64,000 bases of DNA from contig CAIWNE010000059.1 in NCBI GenBank assembly GCA_903913915.1, positions 1 through 64,000 on the forward strand, written 5' to 3'. This DNA comes from an uncultured Opitutia bacterium. Its GTDB lineage: Bacteria > Verrucomicrobiota > Verrucomicrobiia > Opitutales > UBA953. The number at the start of each line of letters is the position of its first letter. The first letter of the stretch is position 1. A program made the translations under genes and the position numbers. The notes below the pieces were generated by a model. The model searched no databases, had not been told where the DNA came from, and was given only the letters and a program-made list of their open reading frames with translations. Positions 27,229 to 35,356 of this stretch are shown piece by piece.

Positions 27229-29207
27229 CTACCGGCTGGTCGACTGACCGAGCTGCTCGCGGACCTCGGAGAGGATCACACGGGCGGGGACTTCGTGCTG
27301 GGCCAGCCTGCGGGCGACCAGCGCCGAAAGGTCACCCGCGGCTTCGGCGCGAAGGTTGCGTTCGAGCCTCACGTCAGCGGAAGACTCGGCGCCCGCCGGC
27401 TCGGCCCCCGTACGGGATGCCACGACCAGGTTGCCGGAGATCTCGCCGCCCTGGCCGTTCCGGAGAAAGAAGACCGACGTGACCTTGGCCTTCGGCAGCA
27501 GGCCGCTTCCCATCGTCGGCCGCACCGCGACGTTGTCGCGGATGACCGCGCCAGCGGCGTTGTCGACCGACACGGCGCCCGCGCCGGTGCCGACGAAAAG
27601 GTTGCCGCTGATCTCGAGGCCCCGGATCGGCTGGCCCGTGCCGCGCACGCGGATGGCGCGCAACGCGGGAGCGCACCCGGAGTCGACGAACACGTTGCCG
27701 CGGATGACGACACCATGGGGATCGCCGCCTTCGATGTCGATCGGCCGGCCGTTGCCCAAGGTCAGTCCGGCGCCGACGCGTTCCAGCCGGTTACCTTCGA
27801 ACAAGCCCGGGCCGCAACCGAGCAAGACCCGCTGGTAACTGTCGACGAAAAGACTGTCGCGGATCACCCAGCCGGCGTTCTGGAAGGCCGGGAACATCAC
27901 CGAAGCCTTGGCGAAACGGCCGCCGACGGGCTCGCGGAAGACGACCGTCTTGCCTTGCGCGGATTCGACCGTGAGCCGGCCGAGGTATCGGTCGGAGGGC
28001 GCATCATAAGCTTCGGCGAGCTGACCAGGCGTCAAGAGCGCCGGCACGCCCTCCTTGAACGTGAGGCTATGCTCCCCGGCGGCGACCGCATACTTCCAGT
28101 GGCCGTGGTTGTTGAAGGCGTCGTCGGTGGTGCGTTGCACCACCCAACGCTCGAACGTCGAGCCATGCGGACAGGCGCTCATGACGCCGTCGCCGCCGAG
28201 CAGGTTGTTCGTGCCCGGACGGGCCATGAAATGGCAGTTGATCCAATGATGGTCGCCGTACCCGTCAGCCTCGTCCAAGCCCGCCTTCGCGGCGAAGAAG
28301 CGGCAGTCCTTGACCGTGATCCGCCGGCAGCGGTCGAGCGTGATCGCCGCCGAGGTGCTGTAGACGAAGCCGAGCATGTCGCCGACTTCGAGCGTGCCGG
28401 ACGAACCGTAGGCCGACTGCCAGGCTCCGCTCCGGATCGCCTCGAGCAGTTTCCGGTTCTTGAACGTGAACCAGTAAAGACCGTCGGACGTCCGCTCCAT
28501 CTTGACGTAGAAGAGGTTCCCGGGGCCCCACCCTTCGTCGACCTGGTAGAGCGCGGCGACATGCCGGCCGTCGGCCTTGAACGGGATGCAACGGCCCTCG
28601 GCCGCCGGCATGCGTTCCAGCAGACGCGTCCCCGCGACCGGCCGGACCTGCACGCGGTTGCCTTCGAAATCGAACGCCGTGATCCGGGCGTCCATCGAGC
28701 CTCGCGGATCGCTGTCGATCGTGATGCCCTCCAGGCTCAGATGGCTGCAGTCGAAGACCTTGACCATCTGGTGATAGTGCGGCGCCGGGTGCTCCGAGAG
28801 ACCGAACCAGAACGTCGCGCCATATCCGATGATCCGGAAAGGCTTCGCCGGGTCGCCCTGCATGCCTTGGAGCGCGAAAGAACGTGGCCCCGTGTCCAGC
28901 CGGACGGAATCGAAGCGGACTCGCCCGGAGGGATGACATACGCCTCACGGCCGGCCGCGAAAGCGGCCCTGATTTCCGAGACGATCCGGGTGCCGGCGGC
29001 GAACTGCCGCTGCTTCTCATCTTCGGAGAAGCTCGGGCCCGGCGGATTGTCGGCGGAGTAAGGGATATCCAGCGCCGCGAACGAAGGCGGCGTCCGCGGG
29101 GCCTCAGCCAGGCCAAGCCCCAACGACAGCAGCGCCGCGAAGACGGCGGCCATGGCGCGGCCAAGGGCGCAAGCCAGCCGGTTCGCCTGAGGGATGAGCG
29201 TCCGCAT
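27229..29207 (-). pseudogene. Secreted right-handed beta-helix protein, frameshifted
   Basis: The N-terminal piece starts at the ATG at 29207 with a signal peptide (MAAVFAALLSLGLGLAEA) and runs to EAYVIPPGE near 28920. The protein then continues in another frame as VRFDSVRLDTGPRSFALQG and on through a long beta-helix (IRGNVFVDSG, LEISGNLFVGTGAG, VIRDNVAVRP) to the TAG at 27229. The two frames join cleanly if one base is missing near 28920; the second frame has a TGA only about 25 bases upstream, which limits the site tightly. No slippery heptamer is visible. Either a real inactivating deletion or a sequence error. Product: a pectate-lyase-fold secreted protein, substrate unknown. Confidence 0.7.
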
Positions 29208-29336
29208 CGGGCTGAGATGCAAACAGGGCCATAACCCATGTCGAACCCAACGTAGGCGAGTCTCAACCCCACACCGGACTCCGTTCATGCCATCTGAGCC
29301 TCAGGGCCTCTGAGCCTCCGAGCCTCTCTCAAAAAG

Positions 29337-29372
29337 TGGCGGAGAGGATGGGATTCGAACCCACGATTCACC
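29337..29372 (-). other. tRNA-Ser-like 3' fragment, probable attachment site
   Basis: On the minus strand this stretch reads as the T-arm and acceptor end of a tRNA including the terminal CCA (GTGGGTTCGAATCCCATCC, then TCTCCGCCA). The sequence is like the 3' end of tRNA-Ser. The 5' half is absent: bases 29373-29478 show no tRNA body. A tyrosine recombinase gene starts about 105 bp away, so this is best read as the att core left by integration into a tRNA-Ser gene. Confidence 0.75.
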
Positions 29373-29478
29373 GATAGGTCGAAATAAGGGGGGTTTACTA
29401 GGGTTTTCCGGGGTTTGGACGCCCTCAGATGACCTTGATTTGCTAGAGTTTTGCTAGAGCGTATCGGGAAGAAATCAC

Positions 29479-30636
29479 ATGGGCTCACTCCTCAGACAGA
29501 TCGAGCGTTCGAAAAACTGGTTGGCGCGCTTCCGCGCATCGGACGGAAAATGGCTGCAACGCACCACGGGCACGCCCGACAGGAAACTTGCAGAGCAGAT
29601 CCTGCAGCAGTTCGAGAACGACGCGCGCACGGCGGAGTACAACGGCGGGCTGGTCATCAAGAAGGTGGTCGATAACGCGATGGACATGCATCAGCGCGCG
29701 ACGGGCCGCAGCCTGCGCTTCCCCACCCTGCGCGCTTTCTTCGCCGACTTCCTGACGTCGAAGTCGATCAACAAGAAGACGGCCACCATCGCCTCCTACC
29801 GCAAGACCGTGAACCTGTTCCTGGAGCACATGGGCGCGGAGGCCGATAAGCCCGTCATCCGCGTGCAGCCGGCGGACGTGCAGTCCTTCATCAAGGCGCG
29901 CATGGCCCAGGGCGCCGCGCCGGCGACGGTCCGGCAGGGCATCGTCGTGCTGCGGATGATGTTCAAGCGGGCGCTCGACGAGGGCATGTGCGCCATCAAC
30001 CCCGCCGCCACGGTCGAGGTCCCCGACGGCGAGAGCCAAACCAAGCTCCCGTTCACGGACGAGGAAGTGCAGCGCATCCTAAAGGCCTGCCCGAGCGAAG
30101 AATGGCGTACCTTGGTCTTCCTAGGGTACTACACCGGCGCCCGTATGGGCGACTGCCTAGGGCTCACCTGGGCGTCCTTTGACCTCGGGGACACCCCTAA
30201 GCTCACCTATAAGCAGAAGAAGACCGGCAAAGGCTCCAAAGGCTGGGTCACCATCGCCGTCCACCCTGCCCTCCAGAAACGCCTCTTGGAGTGGCGCCAG
30301 GCCTCCAAGGCCGGCAAGGACGGCCCGATCCTCCCCGGCCTCACCGCAAAAGCCCTAGGCGGCAACACGGGCCCAAGCACCCTCTTTGTCCAGGTCGTCA
30401 AGGCAGCCAGCATCGACCCCTGCTACGCCACCACCGGCCGGAGCAAGCAGCCCCGGAAATGCTTCCACAGCTTCCGCACCACCCTCGTCACCCGGATGCA
30501 GAGCCTCGAGATCCCGCAAGAAGTCCGCATGAGCATCGTCGGCCACGCCAGCGCCGACGTCCACAAGGGTTACAGCCAGGGCGAATGGAACTCGGTCAAG
30601 TCCGCGATCAACAAGCTGCCGGACCTTGGAACCTAA
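29479..30636 (+). CDS. Tyrosine recombinase (integrase)
   Basis: 385 aa. An N-terminal Arm-type/SAM-like region is followed by a catalytic domain with Arg222 in TGARMGDCLGL, His330-x-x-Arg333 in FHSFRTTLV, His356 in GHAS and nucleophile Tyr365 in HKGYS. All core residues of an active tyrosine recombinase are present. It lies 105 bp from a tRNA-Ser 3' fragment, so it should catalyse site-specific integration and excision of the island in that tRNA gene. Confidence 0.92.
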   Translation: MGSLLRQIERSKNWLARFRASDGKWLQRTTGTPDRKLAEQILQQFENDARTAEYNGGLVIKKVVDNAMDMHQRATGRSLRFPTLRAFFADFLTSKSINKKTATIASYRKTVNLFLEHMGAEADKPVIRVQPADVQSFIKARMAQGAAPATVRQGIVVLRMMFKRALDEGMCAINPAATVEVPDGESQTKLPFTDEEVQRILKACPSEEWRTLVFLGYYTGARMGDCLGLTWASFDLGDTPKLTYKQKKTGKGSKGWVTIAVHPALQKRLLEWRQASKAGKDGPILPGLTAKALGGNTGPSTLFVQVVKAASIDPCYATTGRSKQPRKCFHSFRTTLVTRMQSLEIPQEVRMSIVGHASADVHKGYSQGEWNSVKSAINKLPDLGT

Positions 30637-30710
30637 GGAAATCAAGGTTGCGCAAGCTAAGGCGACCGAAACACGCTATTAGCCTGCTAAAAGAGTTGGT
30701 AATTGAACGT

Positions 30711-30724
30711 AGATTCGTGAATCT
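30711..30724. promoter_or_regulatory. Palindrome in front of the four-gene operon
   Basis: AGATTCGTGAATCT is an inverted repeat with 6-bp arms and a 2-bp centre, ending 14 bp before the ATG of the first operon gene. It is the only symmetrical site in the 102-bp intergenic region and is a candidate operator. Confidence 0.35.
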
Positions 30725-30738
30725 TCTCGACCATTACC

Positions 30739-31674
30739 ATGCCCGAATCAGACACCCTTAAAGAACGGCATTGGAGCAGATTTAATAATATTCTGTTCCC
30801 TCTCGTACTTGCCCTAAACCTTGGCCTGACACTGTTCCTGATGGTCGGATTGAAGGACTATGACGAAATGAAGCGCGAACTCGTGGACAAGTCCGCGCTA
30901 GTACAAGAGGCGAGCGCACTTCGTTTCGAAATCTCTACGCTGAAGTCTGAACGCGATTCGCTTGAAGCAGCCCGCAAGGAACTCTCGGCGGTTCAGGCCA
31001 AACTGCTCGAAGCCAAAAGTACCATCGCGAAAGCCGAAGCAGCCAACCTGACCCTAGACGCATTGCGCAATGAAGAGTCGTCCCTTAACGCCCGACTCGC
31101 CGAAAGCAGAAAGAACATCAACAACCTCATCGAAAGCCGCGGCAAATTGACGGAGGCCGAAAAAGCCTCTGATCAAAAGATTGCCCGCGCCGCGGCAGCT
31201 GCGGAAGAACTTGCCTCAACCCAAGCAAAGTTGAGCAAGGCGCTCTCTGAGCTCCAAAAAACGCAGTCAAGTCTCGAAGAAATCGCGAAGGCAAAAGCGC
31301 TTCTTGATGCCATAAATGCGGAACTATCCATAAAAAAACCCGAGCTCGCAGCAGTACGCGACGAACTAACGGCGCAAACAAAAGCCAGATCCGAAGCCGC
31401 CGCGGAACTTGCGGTCATTGCAAAGAAAAAATTTGACCTTCAAAGCCTAGATGATGCCCGCACAGAACACGTAAGGTTGGTGACAGAGCGAGCGTCGCTC
31501 AAGTCGGAGATCGCACAGATCTCAGGACAAAAAGAGGCAACGCAAAAGGAACTAGATGCACTTTCGAAAAGCCTAGGTCAGGCACAAGGCCAAGCCAGGA
31601 TTCTGTCCACCCAGAAGGCCGACCTAGAGTCGGAAATCGCTGCCCTACGCGCAGCAATCAACAAAACAAAATGA
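30739..31674 (+). CDS. Membrane-anchored coiled-coil protein (operon gene 1)
   Basis: 311 aa. One membrane helix at about residues 17-37 (NILFPLVLALNLGLTLFLMV) is followed by ~270 residues of nearly continuous heptad-type Ala/Glu/Lys/Leu coiled coil (for example ARKELSAVQAKLLEAKS). There is no enzymatic motif. Topology suggests a long cytoplasmic rod on the inner membrane. Its TGA overlaps the next ATG (31671-31674), and that product also has an N-terminal membrane helix plus coiled coil, so the two could form a hetero-oligomeric rod. I do not recognise a named family. Confidence 0.7.
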   Translation: MPESDTLKERHWSRFNNILFPLVLALNLGLTLFLMVGLKDYDEMKRELVDKSALVQEASALRFEISTLKSERDSLEAARKELSAVQAKLLEAKSTIAKAEAANLTLDALRNEESSLNARLAESRKNINNLIESRGKLTEAEKASDQKIARAAAAAEELASTQAKLSKALSELQKTQSSLEEIAKAKALLDAINAELSIKKPELAAVRDELTAQTKARSEAAAELAVIAKKKFDLQSLDDARTEHVRLVTERASLKSEIAQISGQKEATQKELDALSKSLGQAQGQARILSTQKADLESEIAALRAAINKTK

Positions 31675-33674
31675 ACTACTCATTCCTGATTCAGGCCGGG
31701 CTATGGGGCACATCCTCTGTCCTTTCAGCCCTAGCAGTAACTCAGTACCTAAACTTCAGGCGAAAAGAGAAGAACCTACCTGCTGCCTGCGAATTTGAAG
31801 CACTCGAAACAGAGTTAGCACTTCGACGCTCCCAGCTAAGAGAAGCCAACGAGACCATCGGACGGGCGCAAATCGTACTTACCCACGCTGAAGAGACACG
31901 CAAATGGATTGCGGAACAGAAAGGTGAACTAACAAGAATAGAGGCTGACCGCAAAGCCCAAGAAGGGCTTAGAGCCGAAGTCATCACCCAACAGGCGAAA
32001 TTGGACGCCCTGATGTCCGAACTAGCCCGAGCAGGGAAAGAAATCGCGGCAGAAGAGGCCAAGGTGGTAAATCTTGCGACACAGAAAGCGCAACAGGAGG
32101 CCGCGGTAGAAGAACTCAAGGAGCAGCTCATGAAGCTGCAACAGGAGATCGCCGACCGCGCACTTCATCTGAATGCGATCCGTTACGACATCAACCAGGG
32201 AGAAATCGAGCAGAAGAGACTGATCTCCATGCAGGAGTTGACAGAAAAAGCCTTAACCAAGGCGAAGGTCGCCTACGAGGCCACTCTTACCGCCATCGAC
32301 GAGGCAAAACGCAAACTCGCTGACACCGAGACCAAGACATACGAGCTGGAACAGAAGGCCCAGCGACTTCAGAAGGAAATCGACAGTCTTGAAGTCTGGA
32401 AAAATACGCTGGCAGCACTGCTTCAGAAAATTGAAGCCGACCTCAAGCGAGTGCATCCGCAGGCAACGGGAGAAGACCGCTATCGTGACCTATGGGAACC
32501 AGTCCCCTTCGAGGAACTCCCGGTAACGCATATCGCCAAGCCGAGGGCGCGAGAAGAAGAGCGCCTTGCCCTAGAAAGGACTTCGGACTACCTCGAGTCC
32601 CATAGCCTACAATACCCCAAGCGTGTACTGAACGCTTTCCATACTGCACTTAAGACCGCCGACATGTCACCACTGGTGGTGCTGGCAGGCATCTCTGGTA
32701 CCGGCAAATCCTTGCTGCCTAAGCGATACTCGGAAGCCATGGGCATCCATATGATTTCCCTTGCAGTTCAACCCCGGTGGGACAGCCCCCAAGACCTTTT
32801 TGGATTCTTTAACCACCTCGAAGGAAGATATAAGGCGACGGAACTGGCCAGGGCCATGGTGCAGTTCGAACGTTATAATCGGAACGACTGGAAACTGCCC
32901 CAGGGATGGGATCACGCCAGAGATGACCGCATGCTTCTCGTCTTGCTGGATGAAATGAACCTCGCCCGCGTTGAGTACTATTTCTCAGAATTCCTGAGCA
33001 AGCTGGAAACAAGACGGTCCATCCTCAAAGACGAAGATAATCCGTTAAGCCGCGCCGCAGTAGAGATTGCGCTAGACACAGGAAGCCTGCAGGACGGGGA
33101 ACATAACATCCGACTATACCCGGGACGAAACATACTCTTCACCGGAACGATGAACGAAGACGAATCGACGCAAAGCCTTTCGGATAAAGTTCTCGATCGT
33201 GCCTGCGTGCTCCGTTTCGGGCGGCCAGCGAAGATGGCATCAGCAATCGAACAGGAGCCTGAACAGCCAGAAGACAGAGGACTTGCATATGACACATGGA
33301 GGCTTTGGTGCGAAAACGACCTAAGCGAATCCGACGAGCGTAAAGTCAACCAGTGGATTGGAGAGCTTAACGACGCTATGGAGATGATCGGAAAACCCTT
33401 CGCGCATCGCGTGCATCAGGCCATACTTGCTTACGCAGGCAACTATCCTCGTGACAATAACCGCATCAACCTGGCGATGGCAGATCAGATTGAGCAGCGT
33501 ATCATGCCCAAACTGAGAGGCATCGAACTCGAAGGAAACCAAGATGCTCTTGATGCGGTCAAAAGAGTCATCGCTCAGGCAAATGACGCAGCGCTCATGA
33601 AAGCGTTCGAATCGGCGACCGAGCATCACTCGGGCACATTCCTCTGGCGAGGCCTGGATCGCACGAAGGAATGA
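31671..33674 (+). CDS. Membrane-anchored coiled-coil McrB-like AAA+ ATPase (operon gene 2)
   Basis: 667 aa. Residues ~6-28 (LIQAGLWGTSSVLSALAV) are hydrophobic; ~40-270 are coiled coil; ~320-520 form a McrB-type AAA+ domain with Walker A GISGTGKS (339-346), Walker B LLVLLDEMNLARVEYYF (from about 420), and a sensor/arginine region FTGTMNEDESTQSL...LDRACVLRF. Classic McrB proteins use GTP and an N-terminal DNA-binding domain; here that domain is replaced by a membrane-linked coiled coil. Overlaps genes 1 and 3 by ATGA. A motor or sensor working with the DUF2357-like partner, as McrB does with McrC, is the inference. Confidence 0.75.
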   Translation: MNYSFLIQAGLWGTSSVLSALAVTQYLNFRRKEKNLPAACEFEALETELALRRSQLREANETIGRAQIVLTHAEETRKWIAEQKGELTRIEADRKAQEGLRAEVITQQAKLDALMSELARAGKEIAAEEAKVVNLATQKAQQEAAVEELKEQLMKLQQEIADRALHLNAIRYDINQGEIEQKRLISMQELTEKALTKAKVAYEATLTAIDEAKRKLADTETKTYELEQKAQRLQKEIDSLEVWKNTLAALLQKIEADLKRVHPQATGEDRYRDLWEPVPFEELPVTHIAKPRAREEERLALERTSDYLESHSLQYPKRVLNAFHTALKTADMSPLVVLAGISGTGKSLLPKRYSEAMGIHMISLAVQPRWDSPQDLFGFFNHLEGRYKATELARAMVQFERYNRNDWKLPQGWDHARDDRMLLVLLDEMNLARVEYYFSEFLSKLETRRSILKDEDNPLSRAAVEIALDTGSLQDGEHNIRLYPGRNILFTGTMNEDESTQSLSDKVLDRACVLRFGRPAKMASAIEQEPEQPEDRGLAYDTWRLWCENDLSESDERKVNQWIGELNDAMEMIGKPFAHRVHQAILAYAGNYPRDNNRINLAMADQIEQRIMPKLRGIELEGNQDALDAVKRVIAQANDAALMKAFESATEHHSGTFLWRGLDRTKE

Positions 33675-35356
33675 GCCAAGCCGGCGCCATCTTCTTCGAT
33701 GACCCCTGGGGGTTTCTGCTATACGCCGGAAACCGACCCGCGAACACTGCAAGCGTAGATGGCGCAGGTACGCCGCGTTCACTCACTGCATTTAGTTCAA
33801 GACCTCCTAGATGGATCGATGGTGCCGGCCTTTCCCCGAAGGCGAGCTTAGCTTTCCGCTGGAGCGGGCAGGACTACCAATCCTGGCATATGCCCTGCAG
33901 CAATACGGCCAAGGATGGCAAACATGATCTCGACCTCCGCTGGACCATCAACGGGGAGGAAACAAGTCGCATAAGGCAACTAGGGCTACTTCACAGACCG
34001 CCCGAAGATGCGGAAGAGCACAACCCTGACGCCCTCCGCCAGGACTCATTAATCAATTGGATGGTTCATTCCTTCCAGGAGTTGGGCCACACCGAGGCGA
34101 CCGAGGAGGATTCCGACATCCGTACGATGATTCGCCGAACTTGGAAAATGGCTCAGGAGATCTGGATTGAACCCAAGTCTTGCGAACCACGGATGGAGCT
34201 AATTATCAAGATGGCCCAAGACCGGCACCTCATCCGGGCCTTGCAAGCCATCGGCGAATCGCCTCGGCGGATTCTGATCCGAGTCCGCGAATCGACGCCA
34301 GTCGGACGCGTCCAAGAGATGGACGCAGCATGCATAAGGCACTACGCTAAGCTTCCTGGAAATTCACCTGCCCAGAAGGCCGGCCCTCGCCAAACGCTCC
34401 TCGCGGTACAACGGCGCCCGTCGTTTGACACACTTGAAAACAAGGTAGCAGCATGGACCATGGCAGCGCTTCTGAAGCGGGCCGAATCTTGGCGACGCAA
34501 ACAGACTAAAGTCGCCCTTGCTGGAACACGCGCCCGCTCCGTAGCCCAACTAGCGAAAGAGAACCAGCTACTCCTCAATTCAGAGAACCTTTGCGACATC
34601 AGGTACGCGAGCCTCGCCCATCCCGCCAGCGCCAACTACCCCCTGACTATGGAGACGCGGTACAAGACCGCCTACAAGGCCTACCGCGAACTCCTACGAT
34701 ACCAGAAAATCAAGGATGACGCATGGACATGGCGCAGGCCACTCTGGTCCGAGACGGTCGGGCAGCTGGTCAATTGCTGCCTGCTTCGGCTCTGGCCAGG
34801 GGCAATCCTAAGCACCCCCTTCTACCGCAAGGAAGCCGACCGCGGCCGATGGCTGGCATCGCAAGCCTCCGCTGGGCCATTCAAGACCCCGTGGGGTCAG
34901 GCTTATCTCATAGACAGCCACGACCTGGAATCATGCAACCAGGAGTCGGTGCGCAGACTGTTGGACGTCGAAGACAGCCCGCTTTCCAGCATTGGGGCAA
35001 CCGGCTGCGACCAAGCCCTTTGGTGGCCAGAAAAATCAGCCATCTTACCGATCTGGGCGACTATCTGGACGGATGACACAAACACTTGGCAAGCTTCCCT
35101 GCCCCGCGCAGGACAGGCCTTGGTGCGGTATGCATCTCAACCGAACACTGCGCTTAAACGTGTCGGCGGCCTTATCATTACTGCCCATGCGCAAGCTGAC
35201 CGGGCCACGATGGACTCCGATCATTCATCAGGGAAATACATCCATGGCATACGCTTGCCAATGAGCACCGGCATTCTCGAACCCCAAGGCTTCTCACAAG
35301 CAATCGACTTACTCGACAAATCACTCATCGGGGCAACGGAGGCACTTTTTAGATGA
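33671..35356 (+). CDS. DUF2357-like protein (operon gene 3)
   Basis: 561 aa, no signal or membrane segment. The centre (about residues 220-300) has RRPSFDTLENKVAAWTMAAL preceded by a basic segment, like DUF2357 proteins that pair with McrB-type ATPases in place of McrC. The C-terminal ~200 residues contain WWPEKSAILPIWATIW and TALKRVGGLIITAHAQ; I see no unambiguous PD-(D/E)XK triad, although a diverged nuclease core cannot be excluded. Start and stop both overlap neighbours by 4 bp, implying fixed stoichiometry with the ATPase and gene 4. The DUF2357 assignment is pattern recognition only. Confidence 0.5.
   Translation: MSQAGAIFFDDPWGFLLYAGNRPANTASVDGAGTPRSLTAFSSRPPRWIDGAGLSPKASLAFRWSGQDYQSWHMPCSNTAKDGKHDLDLRWTINGEETSRIRQLGLLHRPPEDAEEHNPDALRQDSLINWMVHSFQELGHTEATEEDSDIRTMIRRTWKMAQEIWIEPKSCEPRMELIIKMAQDRHLIRALQAIGESPRRILIRVRESTPVGRVQEMDAACIRHYAKLPGNSPAQKAGPRQTLLAVQRRPSFDTLENKVAAWTMAALLKRAESWRRKQTKVALAGTRARSVAQLAKENQLLLNSENLCDIRYASLAHPASANYPLTMETRYKTAYKAYRELLRYQKIKDDAWTWRRPLWSETVGQLVNCCLLRLWPGAILSTPFYRKEADRGRWLASQASAGPFKTPWGQAYLIDSHDLESCNQESVRRLLDVEDSPLSSIGATGCDQALWWPEKSAILPIWATIWTDDTNTWQASLPRAGQALVRYASQPNTALKRVGGLIITAHAQADRATMDSDHSSGKYIHGIRLPMSTGILEPQGFSQAIDLLDKSLIGATEALFR

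Noticed and set aside
26866-29061. 731-aa plus-strand frame over the decayed genes
   Set aside because: The minus strand has clear beta-helix and signal-peptide features; the plus frame is a shadow.
29337-29478. Complete tRNA or tmRNA gene
   Set aside because: Only the T-arm and acceptor end are present; no anticodon or D-arm, and no tmRNA tag sequence in the neighbouring 140 bases.
30739-33674. Zorya-type ZorA/ZorB motor
   Set aside because: Gene 1 has one membrane helix and a coil, but no MotA-like multi-helix core and no MotB/OmpA domain is present; the partner is McrB-like.
33671-35356. Canonical McrC
   Set aside because: The DUF2357-like DTLENK motif is seen, but no clear McrC PD-(D/E)XK triad; not called mcrC.
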